From positions 21,966,365-22,030,364 of the forward strand of contig JACDQD010000007.1 in NCBI GenBank assembly GCA_019843655.1: 64,000 nt of DNA, read 5' to 3'. The position numbers were made by a program, and so were the translations under genes. Positions 27,039 to 41,029 of the stretch are shown here, piece by piece. Under the pieces are notes generated by a model. That model had not been told where the DNA came from, ran no database searches, and saw only the letters and a program-made list of their open reading frames with translations. Each line of letters starts with the position of its first letter. Positions within the stretch are counted from its first letter, which is position 1. This DNA is from Lethocerus indicus. Lineage: Eukaryota; Arthropoda; Insecta; Hemiptera; Belostomatidae.

Positions 27039-27736
27039 TGCGCTGGCTGATTAGTGAGCTGGCCGGGCTCCAGCGAGCCCACCGGGTACGAAGCCTGCCC
27101 GACCCGGGCAAACCACCCACGCCCATTAGCCCTGTCGAAAATCAGTTCCACGCCGTTTAGCCAAAACTCAATTTCCGACCGGAGTTTCGGCATTTTATAA
27201 TTTCACTGCACCCCAGGAAACAGTTCTGGACATCGGCGTATCACAGGTGGAACCCGCCACGCAGCATCGGAGCTCCTTATTCCATTTATTTTGTCATTAG
27301 TCATGGAATCTTATTATTTCTTTAGCGTTGACACGCTGGAGGCTCAGACGAATGTATTACGCAGAATTTCACATGCAGACGCTCTCTGAAGGGTGTTTTT
27401 GTGCAGTTCCAAACATTAAAATATATGCCCACAGTGACGTCATTATCTGTAGGGACTTACGGTACCGCTTTATCTTGTTGGGGTGTACGGAATGAACTGG
27501 CTTCTAGATACGAGGAGATGAACTATCTGAATTCAAGGGGTTTAACGATAAATGGCGTTTATTGCTCGAGGCTCAAAGTTTTTAATCCCCTGTCGGATGA
27601 GACCTAAACCTGCATTCCTCTCACTATTCAATATGCATTGTTCATTCGAAATGGAGGAAAAACGCATTTTGAGTGTAAATTTACTTACGCGTTTTGTTTT
27701 ATAGGTCATCATACATTCAATAGTCGATATACGCAA

Positions 27737-27770
27737 CGCACACACACACACACACATATGTATATATATC
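27737..27770 (+). repeat. (CA)n(TA)n microsatellite
   Basis: An alternating CA run (27738-27756) is followed by TATGTATATATATC. It is a short compound dinucleotide repeat. Confidence 0.95.
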
Positions 27771-29810
27771 TCGAGAAATATGGACAAAATTAACCGATTC
27801 GTGTTAATATAAATTATATCAGGGTGACAGTTTTATCAGTCACCCCAGTCAATGAACCGTATTCGGCCGACAGGATCGTACGACTGCGATTAATTATAAC
27901 GATTTTTACTCCAAACGAAAAATACGATAAACTATTTTATAAGACATTAATTAATTTTTATTTTCAGACTTTTTTTATTTCTAGGAACGAAATAAATCTA
28001 AATCAATAGTTCCGGTCGTACTGATTAGAACGAAACCATAATTCACTTTGGGACGACCATTCCGCCGAAGGAGCTGACGTCATGCCAAATTGGGTTTCTG
28101 AGAAATATAATAATTTGTACTTATAAAAATAAAATTCTATGCCCCGCTATCGAGAACTAAAAATCTATTTTTTTACATGACTAACCTGATTTCAACCGCA
28201 GAAGAATCAGTACTAAAAATATTTTACCCGACAAAAACGCTGATTGAAATTTTGGAACGGATATTTTATTGTAAATAAAATATTTAAAAAACAGTGATCG
28301 TGGAGTTGAATACAGACGTTAATTAAAGAAAGCCTTGTGTGCAGTTTTCTACCCTACTCCTAATCTACGCTTATATCATTTTTGTATCAACAGTTCAGCA
28401 CCATTAACATTTTTTATCGTGCGACTTATTGTAGTTGTACAATCCATTGTAGTTGTACGAGGGAATTGTTAGGAAAATATCCGCCGTGGTTTCAAAATCG
28501 ATGGAGCAACTAAACAATGCTACTCCGGTCTTAATAGTTATGCTGTCTTTGTCCGAAACAGAATGCGGAAATCATTATATGCGCGACTTGCGGCATAGGA
28601 CGCCCGCCTGTTTCCTGGCTTTCTGAAACTAGCTCTGAAAACTCTATTTTTGAATCAGATGTGTTGAAATAGACAGTATTTTAAATTAATTCTCTGCCGT
28701 TGGTTCCTACCCGCAAATGAAAGTTCTGGATGTTTTCCCCCGTTTACGAGCAAGTACGGGCGTTCCCGTTGTCCACTTATCCGGAGATTGCTAGGTACAC
28801 TCAGCGACTTCAATCGCGATTCCAAATAGACAGCCCCTTGGGTCTTCTCATGTCTCTATTGTCGCTATTTCACCCCCGAAAAACTTTCATCAGGCGCAAG
28901 ACAGCTCAACCAGGGAAATAACTTATTTTTTACTTAGCTCCCTGCTTTAATTCTTGAAACTACTGTTACACGAACGCGGCCATTTTCACAAACATTTCCA
29001 CTGTACTTAGCTACCGAAAAGTAGTATCCCAGAGGCAATGGACCGGCAACGTACCCGAAATTTTGGTCAAGGTGAAGAACTCAATGAAGACATCCGGAAG
29101 CATTCTGGCTGGTTATCGGACGCGTCCATATCGCCGACAAGTCAAAATTATCTGTCATTTGACTAACTTGTAACTGAAGAGCGCGATCAGATTTACTGGG
29201 CATACATTATTATATGTGACAGTCCAAAGGGGTGTCCAGTTTCCATCTTAATGAAAAGATAAAAAGCTAAGAAGGAAATAAAATTAATAGAACTAGATCG
29301 CTGCGAACCATTTTAGACAACAATGTAAAACTCGTGACAATGTAATATGCGAAGATATATGAATGATGGGTATCGGGAGACATACTGCCTCCGAGCTTGA
29401 AGTGTCCCCCGACAACTCGACCTTGCCACAAAAGACACCAGAATTTTCCCTTATTTGGTCGGGAAGATAAAATGAATTTGATAAGAAACAAAGCGGATCA
29501 TTCCTACGGTCGCGAATGACGTCGTCAGATAATTTTTTGCCACAAAACTGTATATAAGATAGTGCCGAAGCGGAAAGTTTTACAATTGGCGTTGGAAGTG
29601 GTGTCAGACGGGCGATATAACACTCGAAGGTGTTTCCCAATTCTCCTTCGCAGTAAGCGGTATGTTCTGAGTTACGGATGAGGAAATTAACTTTTTAGAA
29701 AACCTATTTGGGGGTCCAAGAAGTTTTTATACCTAGCGACCACCCGGTAATTTGGTCTTACTCTAGACCAGTTTAGGTTTCTCGCCATCGGTCCATAAAT
29801 TAGGGATGCG

Positions 29811-29855
29811 CTAACACCTATTGAGCGTTCTGTCTACACTGTCACTAGCTGACTT
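29811..29855 (+). repeat. Weak copy of the hairpin family
   Basis: TTGAGCGTTCTGTCTACACT followed by GTCACTAGCTGAC resembles the 3' half of the family consensus (CCTGTCTGCACTGTCACTAGCTGGCCGAC). The GATGAAGC core is degraded and no terminal arms are seen. The match could be coincidental. Confidence 0.25.
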
Positions 29856-31036
29856 CAGAGGATTTGTAAATGCGGGTCACGAATTTATTGACGGAATACT
29901 ACTGACGATGGTAAGGAGCCGACACAGGTGTGAACCATGTGATAACGCAGGTAAAGAGTGGATATCACAAGAGTGATGTCAATATGTTATACCCCGACAA
30001 GTTAACCACCATAACTTAAGCGTTATTCCTTTGTGTCAGCTGAGTGGGAGCATTTCCTTTCCGTCTCTGCGTATACCAAGAGAACTGAGAACAATCAAAC
30101 AACGACAATTGAATAGATGTTTCAAACGGTGCTCGTGTGGGTTTCATCGATTTAATTACATTCTACCGATACCAATCCAAAATAATGAATGAGCTTGATG
30201 AAGTGTGATTTTTAATGTAAACTGATACAACGGGCGTTCTACATGATGTACGTCACCGTTATTTCAGAATCTCGCCAAAAACAAGCCCAAAACAAACAGG
30301 TTAAAGTAAAGATTAAGACGATTTGAAAAAATCATACGTTTTCACTCGGAATGTATGTGACGGGTGAAAATTTTCATTCGTTTGAACAATAAATAGTCTC
30401 GGACTATATCGGTGCAGAGGGCTTAACGCACGCCCGGGTGATTTTTGAATCCGCTGTATGCAAATATTACGACCCCGTTGACGGGTGCCATTAATTCTCA
30501 GACGTGTGTATAAACTCAGTGTTCTTGATTGTTGCTTTTTATTAGTTCGCCGAGCTTTTTTTTGTAATCCCGCACGTCTCTCTCAAGGCCCCTCTGTCTT
30601 CTGGGGCGTCCTCCAAAGTGGATGCCCCAATTTTTGCGGGGTGGTTTTTTCTGTACAGGCCCCCGCCGACGGGGCCGGACAGTCTGCTGCGACCCTTTCA
30701 ATTACCGTGGGGCGTGATCTACGCCGCCATCTGGTCGGATAAATATAAATTTAAGAATACTGAGTCATATAATGGGTGCTAAGAGAGCGGGCTGGAGGCA
30801 GAGAGGACGTGGGAGGGGTCCTACCTGCACCGTGAGTCACGCTGGGAGGCGGCGCGTGCCGCACCTGGCCTAATTGGGTTATGCGCCCGTGGGATAGAAC
30901 TTGACGTCCCACCACTGGGGACGCCTCCTCACGGACAGCCTTCCACCGCAGATTCCCTATCTCAAGTTGCTCCAGCGACACCTTTAAAGAGACGTTCGCA
31001 ATTTATGCTATGATTCATCACAGAACGGCCTCTCCC

Positions 31037-31640
31037 GTTTAGGCCCAACGAACGCTGTCGTTATGTAGATAACCTACCAGTTCGTGACCGGGGCGACCTC
31101 CTTCGCGGCCATCCATCCACACGAATGGAGATGGAGCGTGTTGTTCCTGGTAACTGGGCGCGGATCGCTCAATACTGACGGACCACCAGTATTGCGCATG
31201 CGTGGAAGAGTAAGAATAGGATCACGTCCAAAAGAGACCTCGTGTTAACACTAGGCTTTGAGGATTTTAAATCTTTTGGCTTTGTACAGATGTAACACAA
31301 AACATGTTATACACAGGTCTTTCGTTGTAATGATGAAAATAGGCCGAGTTGAAGGATTTAAATAGCAGGTTAACATTTAACCGATTTTCCGCCTCCACTG
31401 GGTTATCTGGCCTGAAGCTACATCCTGAATTCCGTCAGCAATACACTGAGGATCTTCCGCATGCCGGATGCCGATGAAGCACCGTATCAGCACTTTCACT
31501 AAGCTGTTACTGTAGCTGGCCGACTATCGTGTGAATAGGGACAGAAGTTTAAACGATGGTTACAGAATATAATCCTCGGCAAAGACCTACTATAAACACA
31601 GAGTGGGGGTTGCGACCAGACACTGTACTTGCAGATGCGT
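31037..31640. other. Structured, non-AT-rich segment with a hairpin and a family copy
   Basis: This segment differs from its AT-rich right flank. It holds an almost perfect stem: CAATACTG (31170-31177) pairs with CAGTATTG (31187-31194), and both arms extend outward with one bulge. It also holds the family copy at 31461-31530. No open frame of note crosses it. It may be an old non-autonomous repeat, but its ends could not be defined. Confidence 0.4.
31461..31530 (+). repeat. Hairpin-family copy
   Basis: It carries GATGCCGATGAAGCACCG then TATCAGCACTTTCACT, and further on AGCTGGCCGACTATCG. It shares a 15-base identity (GCCGATGAAGCACCG) with the 19051-19110 copy and CTGGCCGACTATCG (one mismatch and one extra base) with the copy at 60444. 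An inner stem GCCGAT/ATCAGC can form with one wobble pair. Outer arms are not clear here. Confidence 0.45.
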
Positions 31641-34600
31641 TTTGTCCCTATTATTTGATATGCTGTATTTTAAATTATAATACATTACAACATTGTAATT
31701 ATTAGTAAATATAATCTGTTCATATTTTTAACTGAAAATATAGGAAAGGAGTCAAGAAAGAAACAGTACTGGTACTTTTTCAGGTAACTTATTACCTGCT
31801 CAGGGATGCCCGCACCCTCTTATCCTTTAGAAACTTTAATCCAATATAAAAATTAACGGATTATAATATTTCAATTGAGTACGTTTGTCATAATAAATAA
31901 CTGTATATATTGTGTCTATAAATGTTTATAAAAATAAAACAAAATATTATGCTTCCAAAAAAAAATAATAAAAATGGGATGATATTATGGATTTGTTATG
32001 ATTATAAAGAAGGGCTCCGATATTTTGTTTTATTAATAATTTATTAAGACTCACTAAATCGAATTGAATTACTTTTTCAATAACATTAGTTATAATGACT
32101 AATGTGCATGTGACTGTGTATGTTCGCAATAAATTACTCAGTCTTTTAATCGCTGAATTTGTTTGCAATCCATATGATATGTATTGGTGTTCGTATTTGA
32201 ATACGAAAATAAATATCGTGAGGTGACCACTGTGGTATTCATTTGGATTTCCATAAACTCCGCGCTGTTAGACTTTCATAAAATACGTTTTCCTCAATTG
32301 CTTCCTTTGTATTCTGCCAACGTGGGTCCAGTGTCTACAAAATCATAGGCTAATAACGTCTAGTCGACTAACGTCTAATAAAGTGCTCATCACTCGGTGA
32401 GGAAAAATATCATTGTTTGGTCCGATTAACATATCAATCGCGCCGCTTTTCTGTTTGTTTTGAAGACCCCCTGAGTCACTGAAAAGTTCGAAAATAAACA
32501 GCGCCCAACCGGGAGGAAACAGAGTACGGGCGGTGAATGAGCGAGAGGGAAACAGACCAAAGCGGTAACCAAGGCCAAGGCCGGCTCAAGTTCACGATCC
32601 CCATCTATACTCCCCACTCTTGACCGGCTTCGTTTGAACTTATTTTCATCCTTGAAACTTGCCCAAATCTTTATTCCAGTTATAATTTATCGATTTTACA
32701 ACTTATCTTATAACTGACGATCTCAATTTGTATAAATGGGTTGACATTCGGTTGGCAACAGGATTTCATCGGCAGCCGGTACGCCTAAGTACAATATGTT
32801 ACGGACGGAATTCTTTTTTCAAATAAACAGCTCAAGTTAAAATACTATAGTTTCGCAATTAAATAATAGTTTTATAAAAATGAGTAAGCATTATATTTCA
32901 TCGCCAGTTCCGAATGACAACGGTTCACGACACATTATTGCTTCCTGCCTTCAAACAAGTACCCCCGAATCCTCCTGGTATCTTGAAATAAAATTAAATA
33001 CTTTACTACGGAAATTTGTACACGCATCATTATTATATTTAATTAGATTATTATAAAAAAAAGAATAATAATATTTTTGAGAACTGTTCTGAGACACCAC
33101 AGGACAGCGGATTTACAATTTTGACACCGAAATCATGAATTCCGGCGACGAAAACCAGCAGTCGTTGGTTTAAAGGTCAGTGGAATTCGCCTTGTCTTCC
33201 TTTTTTTATATTCTAGCATCGGACGAAGAAACGATGAGGGATGTAGGTCGGCCCAATTGGTCAGCAAAACGTTGAGGGCTACTGGGGGCGGTGTTTATTC
33301 ACAACCGACTGGTTGGAGACCTGATGGACGTATCGGGGTCGGTTTTCGGCCTGTTTTCCTCCGATCGATGGGACGATAATTGGCGAACGAAGAGCGTTGA
33401 CCCTCGGCGGTATCGGTCCGACGCCCCCGCCTTTATCGGCCATCGCGATAACGCGTATTGAACGTAGGTGTGACAATTTTTTATTCGGAAATTCCCTCGA
33501 GTAGATTCGACGGCTTGAACGGTACCGTCTCTCTCGGACTCCGGTACGGTGGACTCGAAGAAGAAGAAAATCACGCGAATCACGAGGATTATAATATTCC
33601 TAAGCATCATTCCTATTCAAAAACATAATTTTTAACGGTCCTGTAGTTGGAGACAAATTCGAAAACTCGCTTGATATTTTTGCAATGACAAAAAAGCTCG
33701 GTAAAGTTACTGGGACCGACACACGAGAAGATGGGTGCATTAGAGCCCGATACAGAGCGAGGAATGTATGCCGTTAAACCAACAACGGCAAATATTAGCT
33801 TGCCCCACTCAAGCCGCTTTCTTCTGCCCCTTTCACCCGGCCGTTTCCTGTGCAATCAGAACGGACAAACAAAAGAATCGTCGGCACTGTACAATAAAAT
33901 GTTCTCAGGCTACGGTCCCGTATACAAACTTTAGGCAACCTTAATTGTTTTCAGAGCTCATTTAATTACGGGGAATTAATCGGTTCCTATTTACTGTAGC
34001 AGCGATTCAAGGAGTGATGATTTTCTCTCCCGATCTTCGCGATTATGTCCCACGCCAGACCGTTTTCGGCTTTGATCAAGCATCCCGCACTGTCGACATC
34101 TCCTATATGCTCATGTATTTCAATGAGAGTTAAGTGCGGACAGGGTGCTTCCGCCGCGCCTAGCTGCCCCATTATTTTACTGGCTGGTCTTCATGATAAG
34201 ACCACGTTTAATCATAATTAAATCATAAATTATATAAACACGATGGGAACTATTTTTCTCTAGTGTTCACGTCCTAATTTAGAATGAGAGGCGTTCCCAG
34301 AGGAAATAATTAGAATTGTTAATCTTCACTATATTTAGATGTCCTTGAAAGGATAGTTCATTTTTATTCATTATCTCATTGACTTTATTCTTAACAGGTA
34401 AGATTCATATATTAACCAGCTACGCCTAATAGTCACACAGCGGTTAAGCATACGAACGTCTATTTCGAAATGTGTAGAAATTAGAAAACTTTAATTTATA
34501 TGTAATTTTTCTAGAAACATAAAAACAGCATTTAATAGAAACTAGGGTTAATATAGATTTTCTTTAATTATATTTTATGACAGTTTGATTTGGTATCAAA

Positions 34601-37600
34601 TAATAGCGAATGAGTATTCAGTCGAATATCGTTTATTCCTCGTAATATAACGTCCCGAATATCGAATACTCTTGCAGGGGGGGGGGATAGTGCTTCGTCT
34701 AACTGGGCCAAGGACTTGAGTTCTATAGTGCTGTCCATTGTCTGGATAAGCTTAATTGGTCGGGGGGCGCTAAGTCGCTGATTTCGGGGTTTGGTCCTTG
34801 ACTTATCACCGCATACTTCGGACACCGCCCCCGTTGCACAACCCGACCGACTCTTGTGGCCCCTGACTATATGACCCGGCTAATTTCACCTAATGGCGGG
34901 GCAATTTGGGCATTTCGATATCGGCCGCTAACTGCTTAAGGCCAGGCCCTCTTGCCTATCTAGCACATACGCATCAATACCGATTGTATGTTTCTACAGT
35001 TGTTTCCTATTTCAAAATCAATACATACATGTTGCAGATTCAAGCGCGTAACAATTTATTATAATGGAATTTAATTTAATTTAGTTTGTTTATAATTTCA
35101 CAATTTTTAATGTTTATTAACAGAATTAACGGGGATTAGATTTGGATATCGAAGACCGAGTTCATAACATTCATAACCTTTCTAATTCTTTAGAGGCTAC
35201 ATAAATAGTAGTGGCAGTTCTATCAATCATGTAAATGCCAAATGGTTACTAATTTACTTTAATGTAAATATTAATGTCATATATATTTGATAGGACTCCT
35301 ATATGTTATTATAATTCAGTTAATTTTGCAAAACACACAATCACAATTTAAATGGGACCGTTTCTGTGAATAAACTTTATTCCTCAATCGCGGACAAATA
35401 TGTTGTACTTAAATGTTCTATAACCATTTGACATGTAACGAGTTCATCGTCTAAATTGCGGCCGTAGAACAATGATTAAGATCGTCATTAGGACTAGGTA
35501 CCATTTCGTCACCGTGACACACTTACAGCAATCGCAGGGTTAACCTCCCGCTGTCGACCGCCCGTGCTACATGTTCCACGAAATTGAGATTAACATCATA
35601 ATTTGGGTCTTGGGGATTGTGCAAAAGGATTGTCGAAGAAGAGAGTTCGTTGGAATTAATTCAATTAAAAACCGACCGCTGTGTTCAGTAGGGAGGCTAG
35701 TCGAACGGAATTATCGTCGTAACGATTCCGTAGTGTATTTATATAAGTCTATTCTGTGATGCCGATGAATAAAGCCTGCTGGTAGAACGGACACGCGACT
35801 CGAATCGGGCTATCTGTGACCGGCTTAAAACTGGGGCAGACAATCTTCGGCGGAACCTTCGACTCGTTTCGGGCTCAATGGAGGGCCGTCTGCCATCCTG
35901 CGGGATGACTTCACTCGCATTTCATTAAACCCCGGCATTATGGCTCAGGGTCACGAAACTGACGGACTGAATTTACAAGTGCGACGTTTCGAATTGCCGT
36001 TGGCCAACTAAAAATGTACGGACACATTAAAAATAATTTCAACGAGCGTTCGATAAACACTTCTTGTTAAACGGTAATAAATTGAAAACAAGCAAGATTA
36101 AGATTTCATTTCGTCAAACGAATCTATCTTACAGTAAATTCAAATCAAAGAGTTCGAATCAAAAAATTGAAAAAAAAACGTCCAAAGTGAGGTGGAAAAT
36201 TGGAGGTAAGTAATGGCGCAACGTGTGGGGCCCACCCCGCGCCTTATCTGTCGCTTATCTCCCGCGCATGTAACTTTTAATTTTTTGCCCAAGCCATTGT
36301 CGTCCACAGAGGCTGAGACAATGAAAGTTTGTGAACACAGGTTGGGAGATAAAACAAGGACAATGGGCGTCCTTGTCTCCTCTTGAACGGGAGTATATTC
36401 CCGGGCCTGTCACGCCGAAATCAAAAGAAAAATGACAGATCGCAGGACTTGGAGCAGTTATCAATCAACCTGCTTTCCCTACTTCGCTGCCTTAGATAGG
36501 TTCAAGTTCGGCTCCTCTAGGTTTCTGAAGTGCAAGCGTTCATTTGGTATTTTGTTTATCTCGAATTTTAATATAACAACGTTTGCTATCTTCTGTTTCC
36601 ATGCTCGGATTCGGTCCAACGACACTGTTAATTTCGTATACTATTCGTATAGAATTTTTATTACATAAATACTTCATTGTAAGCTCTAATTGTCCTTTCT
36701 ATTCTTGCAGAGAGTACAGTTAACAGGTCAAAAAACGAATTCATTGCGAGATTTTTAAGCCCAATTGGAGACGAGGGGACCAGAACTACATTGTCGTCTA
36801 CTTCATCTGGATGTAAAACTGAAATTATCCATTTAACAATATACTTCCTATTTAGTACAAAATAGTCAATCATTGATGAATAATCCTCTCTTGGGTTTAT
36901 CAGCATTCACCAAAGTATGTATACGATGGCGTTATCATTATAAAATAAAGCTCGGTTTATGTGTACATAAGATCTAATTTGAGAGACGGGGCCGAAATTC
37001 CAGTCGATTGTGTTATTACAAACAGGGTGGCCGTCGAAATTGAAAATGGGAGGGGGGGTGGCTGACCTCATTTCCTAATCCTTAATCCTATATTTGTTGT
37101 TTGTTTCTCTTTTACCACATAAAGAGCACAATAATAGAGCGTTTATCGCTAAACAAACTTATTTTCATTTATTAAAACCGGGAGAATTGCCAATCAAAGA
37201 GTAATGTAAGAAAACGTGAAAAAAATACCCGGCAAGGGTTAAACACCCGCGATAAGGAGAGTTGTATATGTGAGATAGTTTTATCTCTGTCGGTTACCCA
37301 GGTCTCCCTATCTTACCGCGCTGTGGGGCTAACAATTTTCTTCTCTCCGAACATAGTTTTAAGAAGTTTGATTCCTAGGTATCTGTTATATTAAAATTTA
37401 TAATTACCTCATATAAGTAATTTATGTATAATTTATATATAAACTCATACTTTACTAGTGCTAAGGAAAGAAAACATTTTGAAAAGAGCTACTTCATAGT
37501 TTATTAAATAAAAATAATTTTTGAAAGGAATATTGAAATTCATGACCGATTCCTATTGGAGTAACCCAGGCGGCACAACTGACTAATTTAATTGTTATCA

Positions 37601-40319
37601 ACAAGCAGTGATTACTATGTGTTTATTCATTTACTAACGCAGATAACGCTTGTTTCGTATCTGAATGAATAGAACGTAGTTGTATAGAAGTTTAGTCGAT
37701 TTAGTTGAACCGATTCGAACAATATGCATAATAGAGTTCAGTGAGAGTAATATTTTTATTTTAGTCGATTATCTGTAAGTTGAGGGAAACAGGAATTAAT
37801 AAATGCTATAGTGTTACGTAATGTCCCCATAGATCTAAAAACAGTTGGGCTTGAGCTTTTTCGTTGTAAGTGAACATTTACTAGACGTCCAATGTCCTTA
37901 TTTTGTATTCATTTATAACAAATTTTTAGTATTAAGTTGCGTTAAATCGCAAATGGAACTGTCACAATAGTATGAGAACTCAGAAAAGAATTGTAAGGGA
38001 AAGGAACATTGTCTGGTAAGCGCCGGCCCTCCCAAAATGTGAATCATGTTAAACCGGGGTTATTAATATTTGCCCAGATCGCGTCGCATATGAAAGACAA
38101 ATATTTGTTTTATAACGTTGTTCCCGATGAATTGTTGGCAAATTGAGATAACTTAAAATTCATGGCTGCCTTTCTGCATATCCCTTTTGGAAAGTAAAAT
38201 CGTATTTGTGCGCCCTTTCACCGCTTCTGTAAACTGAGAAATCGTTTCGATTTATCACAGAAACATTCACGTAATATTTGAATGTGTTATTGGAATATTA
38301 CCACCCGTTCGATATTACATAATATTATTTGCCGACAAAATGTTAAATATTAGATAGGGTTGGGAGCATTGACATGAAACGGAATCTATAATTATTTGAG
38401 GTTCATTGACATCCAGTTCCTTTTTAAAATCTCACATGAACGGGTTATTAATCGGGCAACCGAAGTGCTGATACCTTCGGTTTATAGTGAAGACGTAGGC
38501 CGAATTAAAGGTCGTTCGTACTATTTCGCATAAAATGCACAATTAACGAAATGCCAATTTACTGACGTATTTAAATGGTTCAAAACCGAACTCACTATTT
38601 CCTAAATCTTGGAACTAAAAGTTCCTGAAATTATTTCGCCTACTGAATTAATGCATCTATTAATAGACACACAGGTCCCGTTCGGCGAATATTATTTTCA
38701 CTTCTTACCTTCTTATTTTTGGGCTGTCACTTTGGTAATATACGCAGGCGTTTAATAACATCAGGTTTCTTGCCCAGGTCTAATTTCTTCCTTACAAATA
38801 CACACGCGACTTTGATATCGTGTTCTGCTGACTCGACGCGCGGCTCCGAAACTATTCGAGCCATCGGTAATCGCGGCCTAATCGCGCGGGCGGTCCCCTC
38901 AGGTATGCCGGCAGTACCCGGTTCTGGAGGTACCCGGCACTTGGTGAATAGTGAACGCTGCACGTAACCGATGTCCGGGCTTCGTTGAATTATGCCCGGG
39001 CGTAACGCGATGTTGGCACACCATCCACCTGTGCACTTAGCAATCATTCTGAAAGCAGGGGGGGAGACACGAAAAACCACCTAAGTAGAGTGGATTGGCC
39101 TAAAATTCATTAGTAGATTAGTAGTATACGCCGTCATAACATAATTTCTTGTCCTATATTCATTCTCATTTCTAAATCGTTTCGGATTCAAAGAGTGGAC
39201 TTTTTTTAAAGTTCGTTGTCTTATCTGGTTGTGGCACGAGTGAAAGTTTTACCTTCAAACTGTCTGCTGATTGGTTCTTAATTATTAGCTTCTGAACTAA
39301 TTTATTTCTTCTTCATCGTGTGTTAATTATTATCGTTATCGCTAAGGGACACAAGGGTGGGACAATCCACGCGGAGGGAATATCTTAAACCCACTTGTCG
39401 GAAGTTAGTGGGAAGAAACCCTTCCTGCGAATTATCCGAGCGTTGAAAAGTGTTGCCGCAGGAGCGTCGTCCCGGGCTCAATTAGGCGCGGTGACGCAAG
39501 TCGAAAAAAACTCGAGTAAAGTCGAGCCCGACGACTTCATTAATATCAATTCCGTCTCTCGGGCTTTTGTCGAATCAATCGACGCCGGAGGAATCCCGTT
39601 TTTCTGGTCTCGCGCCACTCTAGAGCCTGGATAATTTATTGCTAGCAATCACAAAACAGGCGCAGTTATTTGGCAAACATTATACTTTTCTGATAGTAGT
39701 AAAATTTATAATATATTGTCAATGTGTACGAGTATTTTTTCTGAAAGCTGGGGAGGACTCCCAGAACGGAAAATCCCATTTTATGGACAAAAAGTGGAGG
39801 AAAAACCTAAAGTATTGAACCAGATTACTTACATCCACCGACTAATGAGAAAATTCCGCTCTTTTTGTGTTATTAAATTATAAAAATAATTATCCGATTT
39901 GGACCCAATGGGTAAGCAGTAATGTTATCAATGCGTACAGTTTCTATATTTAATTTCTATATAAACCGATATAGAACTCTGGTTAAGCCCTGCGACGATA
40001 TTATAAGTGGTAAGAAGATTCTCCGAGTTGTACATTTCAGTGAACAAATGACTCAATCCGATGATTCAATTCGATCAACAGTGTATTGACAAATCGCTTA
40101 TAACATGAATGTAAACAATAGTGAGAATTATGTTCCGAGCGATCGATCAGTTAATCGAACAATCGATGGTCGATCATTTTTATTTGACCTTATTGAGTTA
40201 TGACCCAGTTGGGGCGCTGGTATATACCTGGAGTTATTTCTGTCGTACATTCGAACAGAGCCGCCCCCTCCCCGCCACCAAGTCCAGTTTACAGTTCCTT
40301 GTATACAAAAGGGCCTGTA
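31641..40319. other. Non-coding stretch, AT-rich with GC-rich islands
   Basis: No gene is recognised. GC-richer islands occur near 32480-32640, 33120-33560, 33700-33860, 34660-34960, 35760-36020, 38720-39070 and 39350-39640. A run of ten G residues lies at 34677-34686. Regions such as 31640-32230 and 37380-38020 are very AT-rich and featureless. A possible exon ending at 35527 (minus strand) is treated under findings. Confidence 0.5.
33115..33560. promoter_or_regulatory. GC-rich block, candidate regulatory element
   Basis: CpG is frequent in this stretch (for example TCGGTCCGACGCCC near 33413-33426, and CGATAACGCG). The flanks are AT-rich. Two overlapping minus-strand frames lack recognisable domains. 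Function is inferred from composition only. Confidence 0.25.
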
Positions 40320-40720
40320 TATAATTAATCGGCGGCCAACGGTGATGGAAGCACGGCCGCTGGTCGGTGAACTCGGCTCGAGAAAACAAACTGACCCGAC
40401 AGACGTTTATAAGTCAGCCTGAAGGGGCGGTGGACAAAAACGTTGCCCGATAAGTGAAGTCTCCCTCTTCCCCCACCCTCTCACTCGCTCTCTCTCGCTC
40501 TCTTTGGGTGGCTTTCACATTACGAGCTGCTGTTTGAGTTAGTGGCCCACACCAAACTAATTTCTAACAATCGCTTCCTTTCATTGACCGCCCGAACGCA
40601 CCCCCATTTTTAATCCAATAAACCGGGTGGGCTACTCCAATGTCAGGAACATTTCATTGTACAAGGGTTTTTATTGAAAATTATTAAAGCTGGAAGCACC
40701 GGGCGACGTTTCCTCCTTTT
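40320..40720. promoter_or_regulatory. GC-rich block with homeodomain-type motifs, candidate enhancer
   Basis: The block begins at AATTAATCGGCGGCC and contains TTTATAAG (40406-40413, an Abd-B/Caudal-type word), a CT-rich tract near 40460-40505, and TAATCC (40611-40616, the word preferred by K50 homeodomains such as Otx and Bicoid). No coding frame fits. The motifs are short and common, so this is a hypothesis about cis-regulation, not a demonstration. Confidence 0.3.
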
Positions 40721-40745
40721 GGGCTTAAGTATGGCTAATAAACTT

Positions 40746-40751
<6 letters not shown>

Positions 40752-40831
<80 letters not shown>
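40752..40831 (+). repeat. Compound microsatellite (TA)24(AG)16
   Basis: An uninterrupted TA run (40752-40799) passes directly into an AG run ending at 40831. The two runs lie between two GC-rich blocks. Confidence 0.98.
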
Positions 40832-40835
<4 letters not shown>

Positions 40836-41029
40836 TAAATAGAATATTCGGGTATGAGAATAATAGTTCTTCAAGCGTAACGGTGAACAAGAAAAAAAAT
40901 TAATTAAAAAAATGTTAAAACTAATTTATTTTGTACGTAGGGAACGGTTTCGATCTCTCCTACGTGTAAATACTGCGATGTACATACACATACGGGCAAT
41001 AACAGTGTAGGTGTATTTAGGTCGGGGAT

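Larger units (their letters stand above)
23251..31036. other. Non-coding stretch with several GC-richer islands
   Basis: No gene is recognised. GC-richer islands lie near 24230-24560, 25060-25270, 25900-26110, 26880-27150 and 30400-31000. A 130-codon ATG frame at 24887-25279 lacks any familiar domain and is opposed by an open frame on the other strand. AT-rich near-palindromic sequence lies at 24743-24790. ATTGTAGTTGTAC is duplicated at 28428-28440 and 28446-28458. Confidence 0.5.

Noticed and set aside
38727..39080. 117-codon minus-strand frame ending near a GTAAGA donor
   Set aside because: A stop codon precedes the donor by several codons in this frame, and no domain is recognised.
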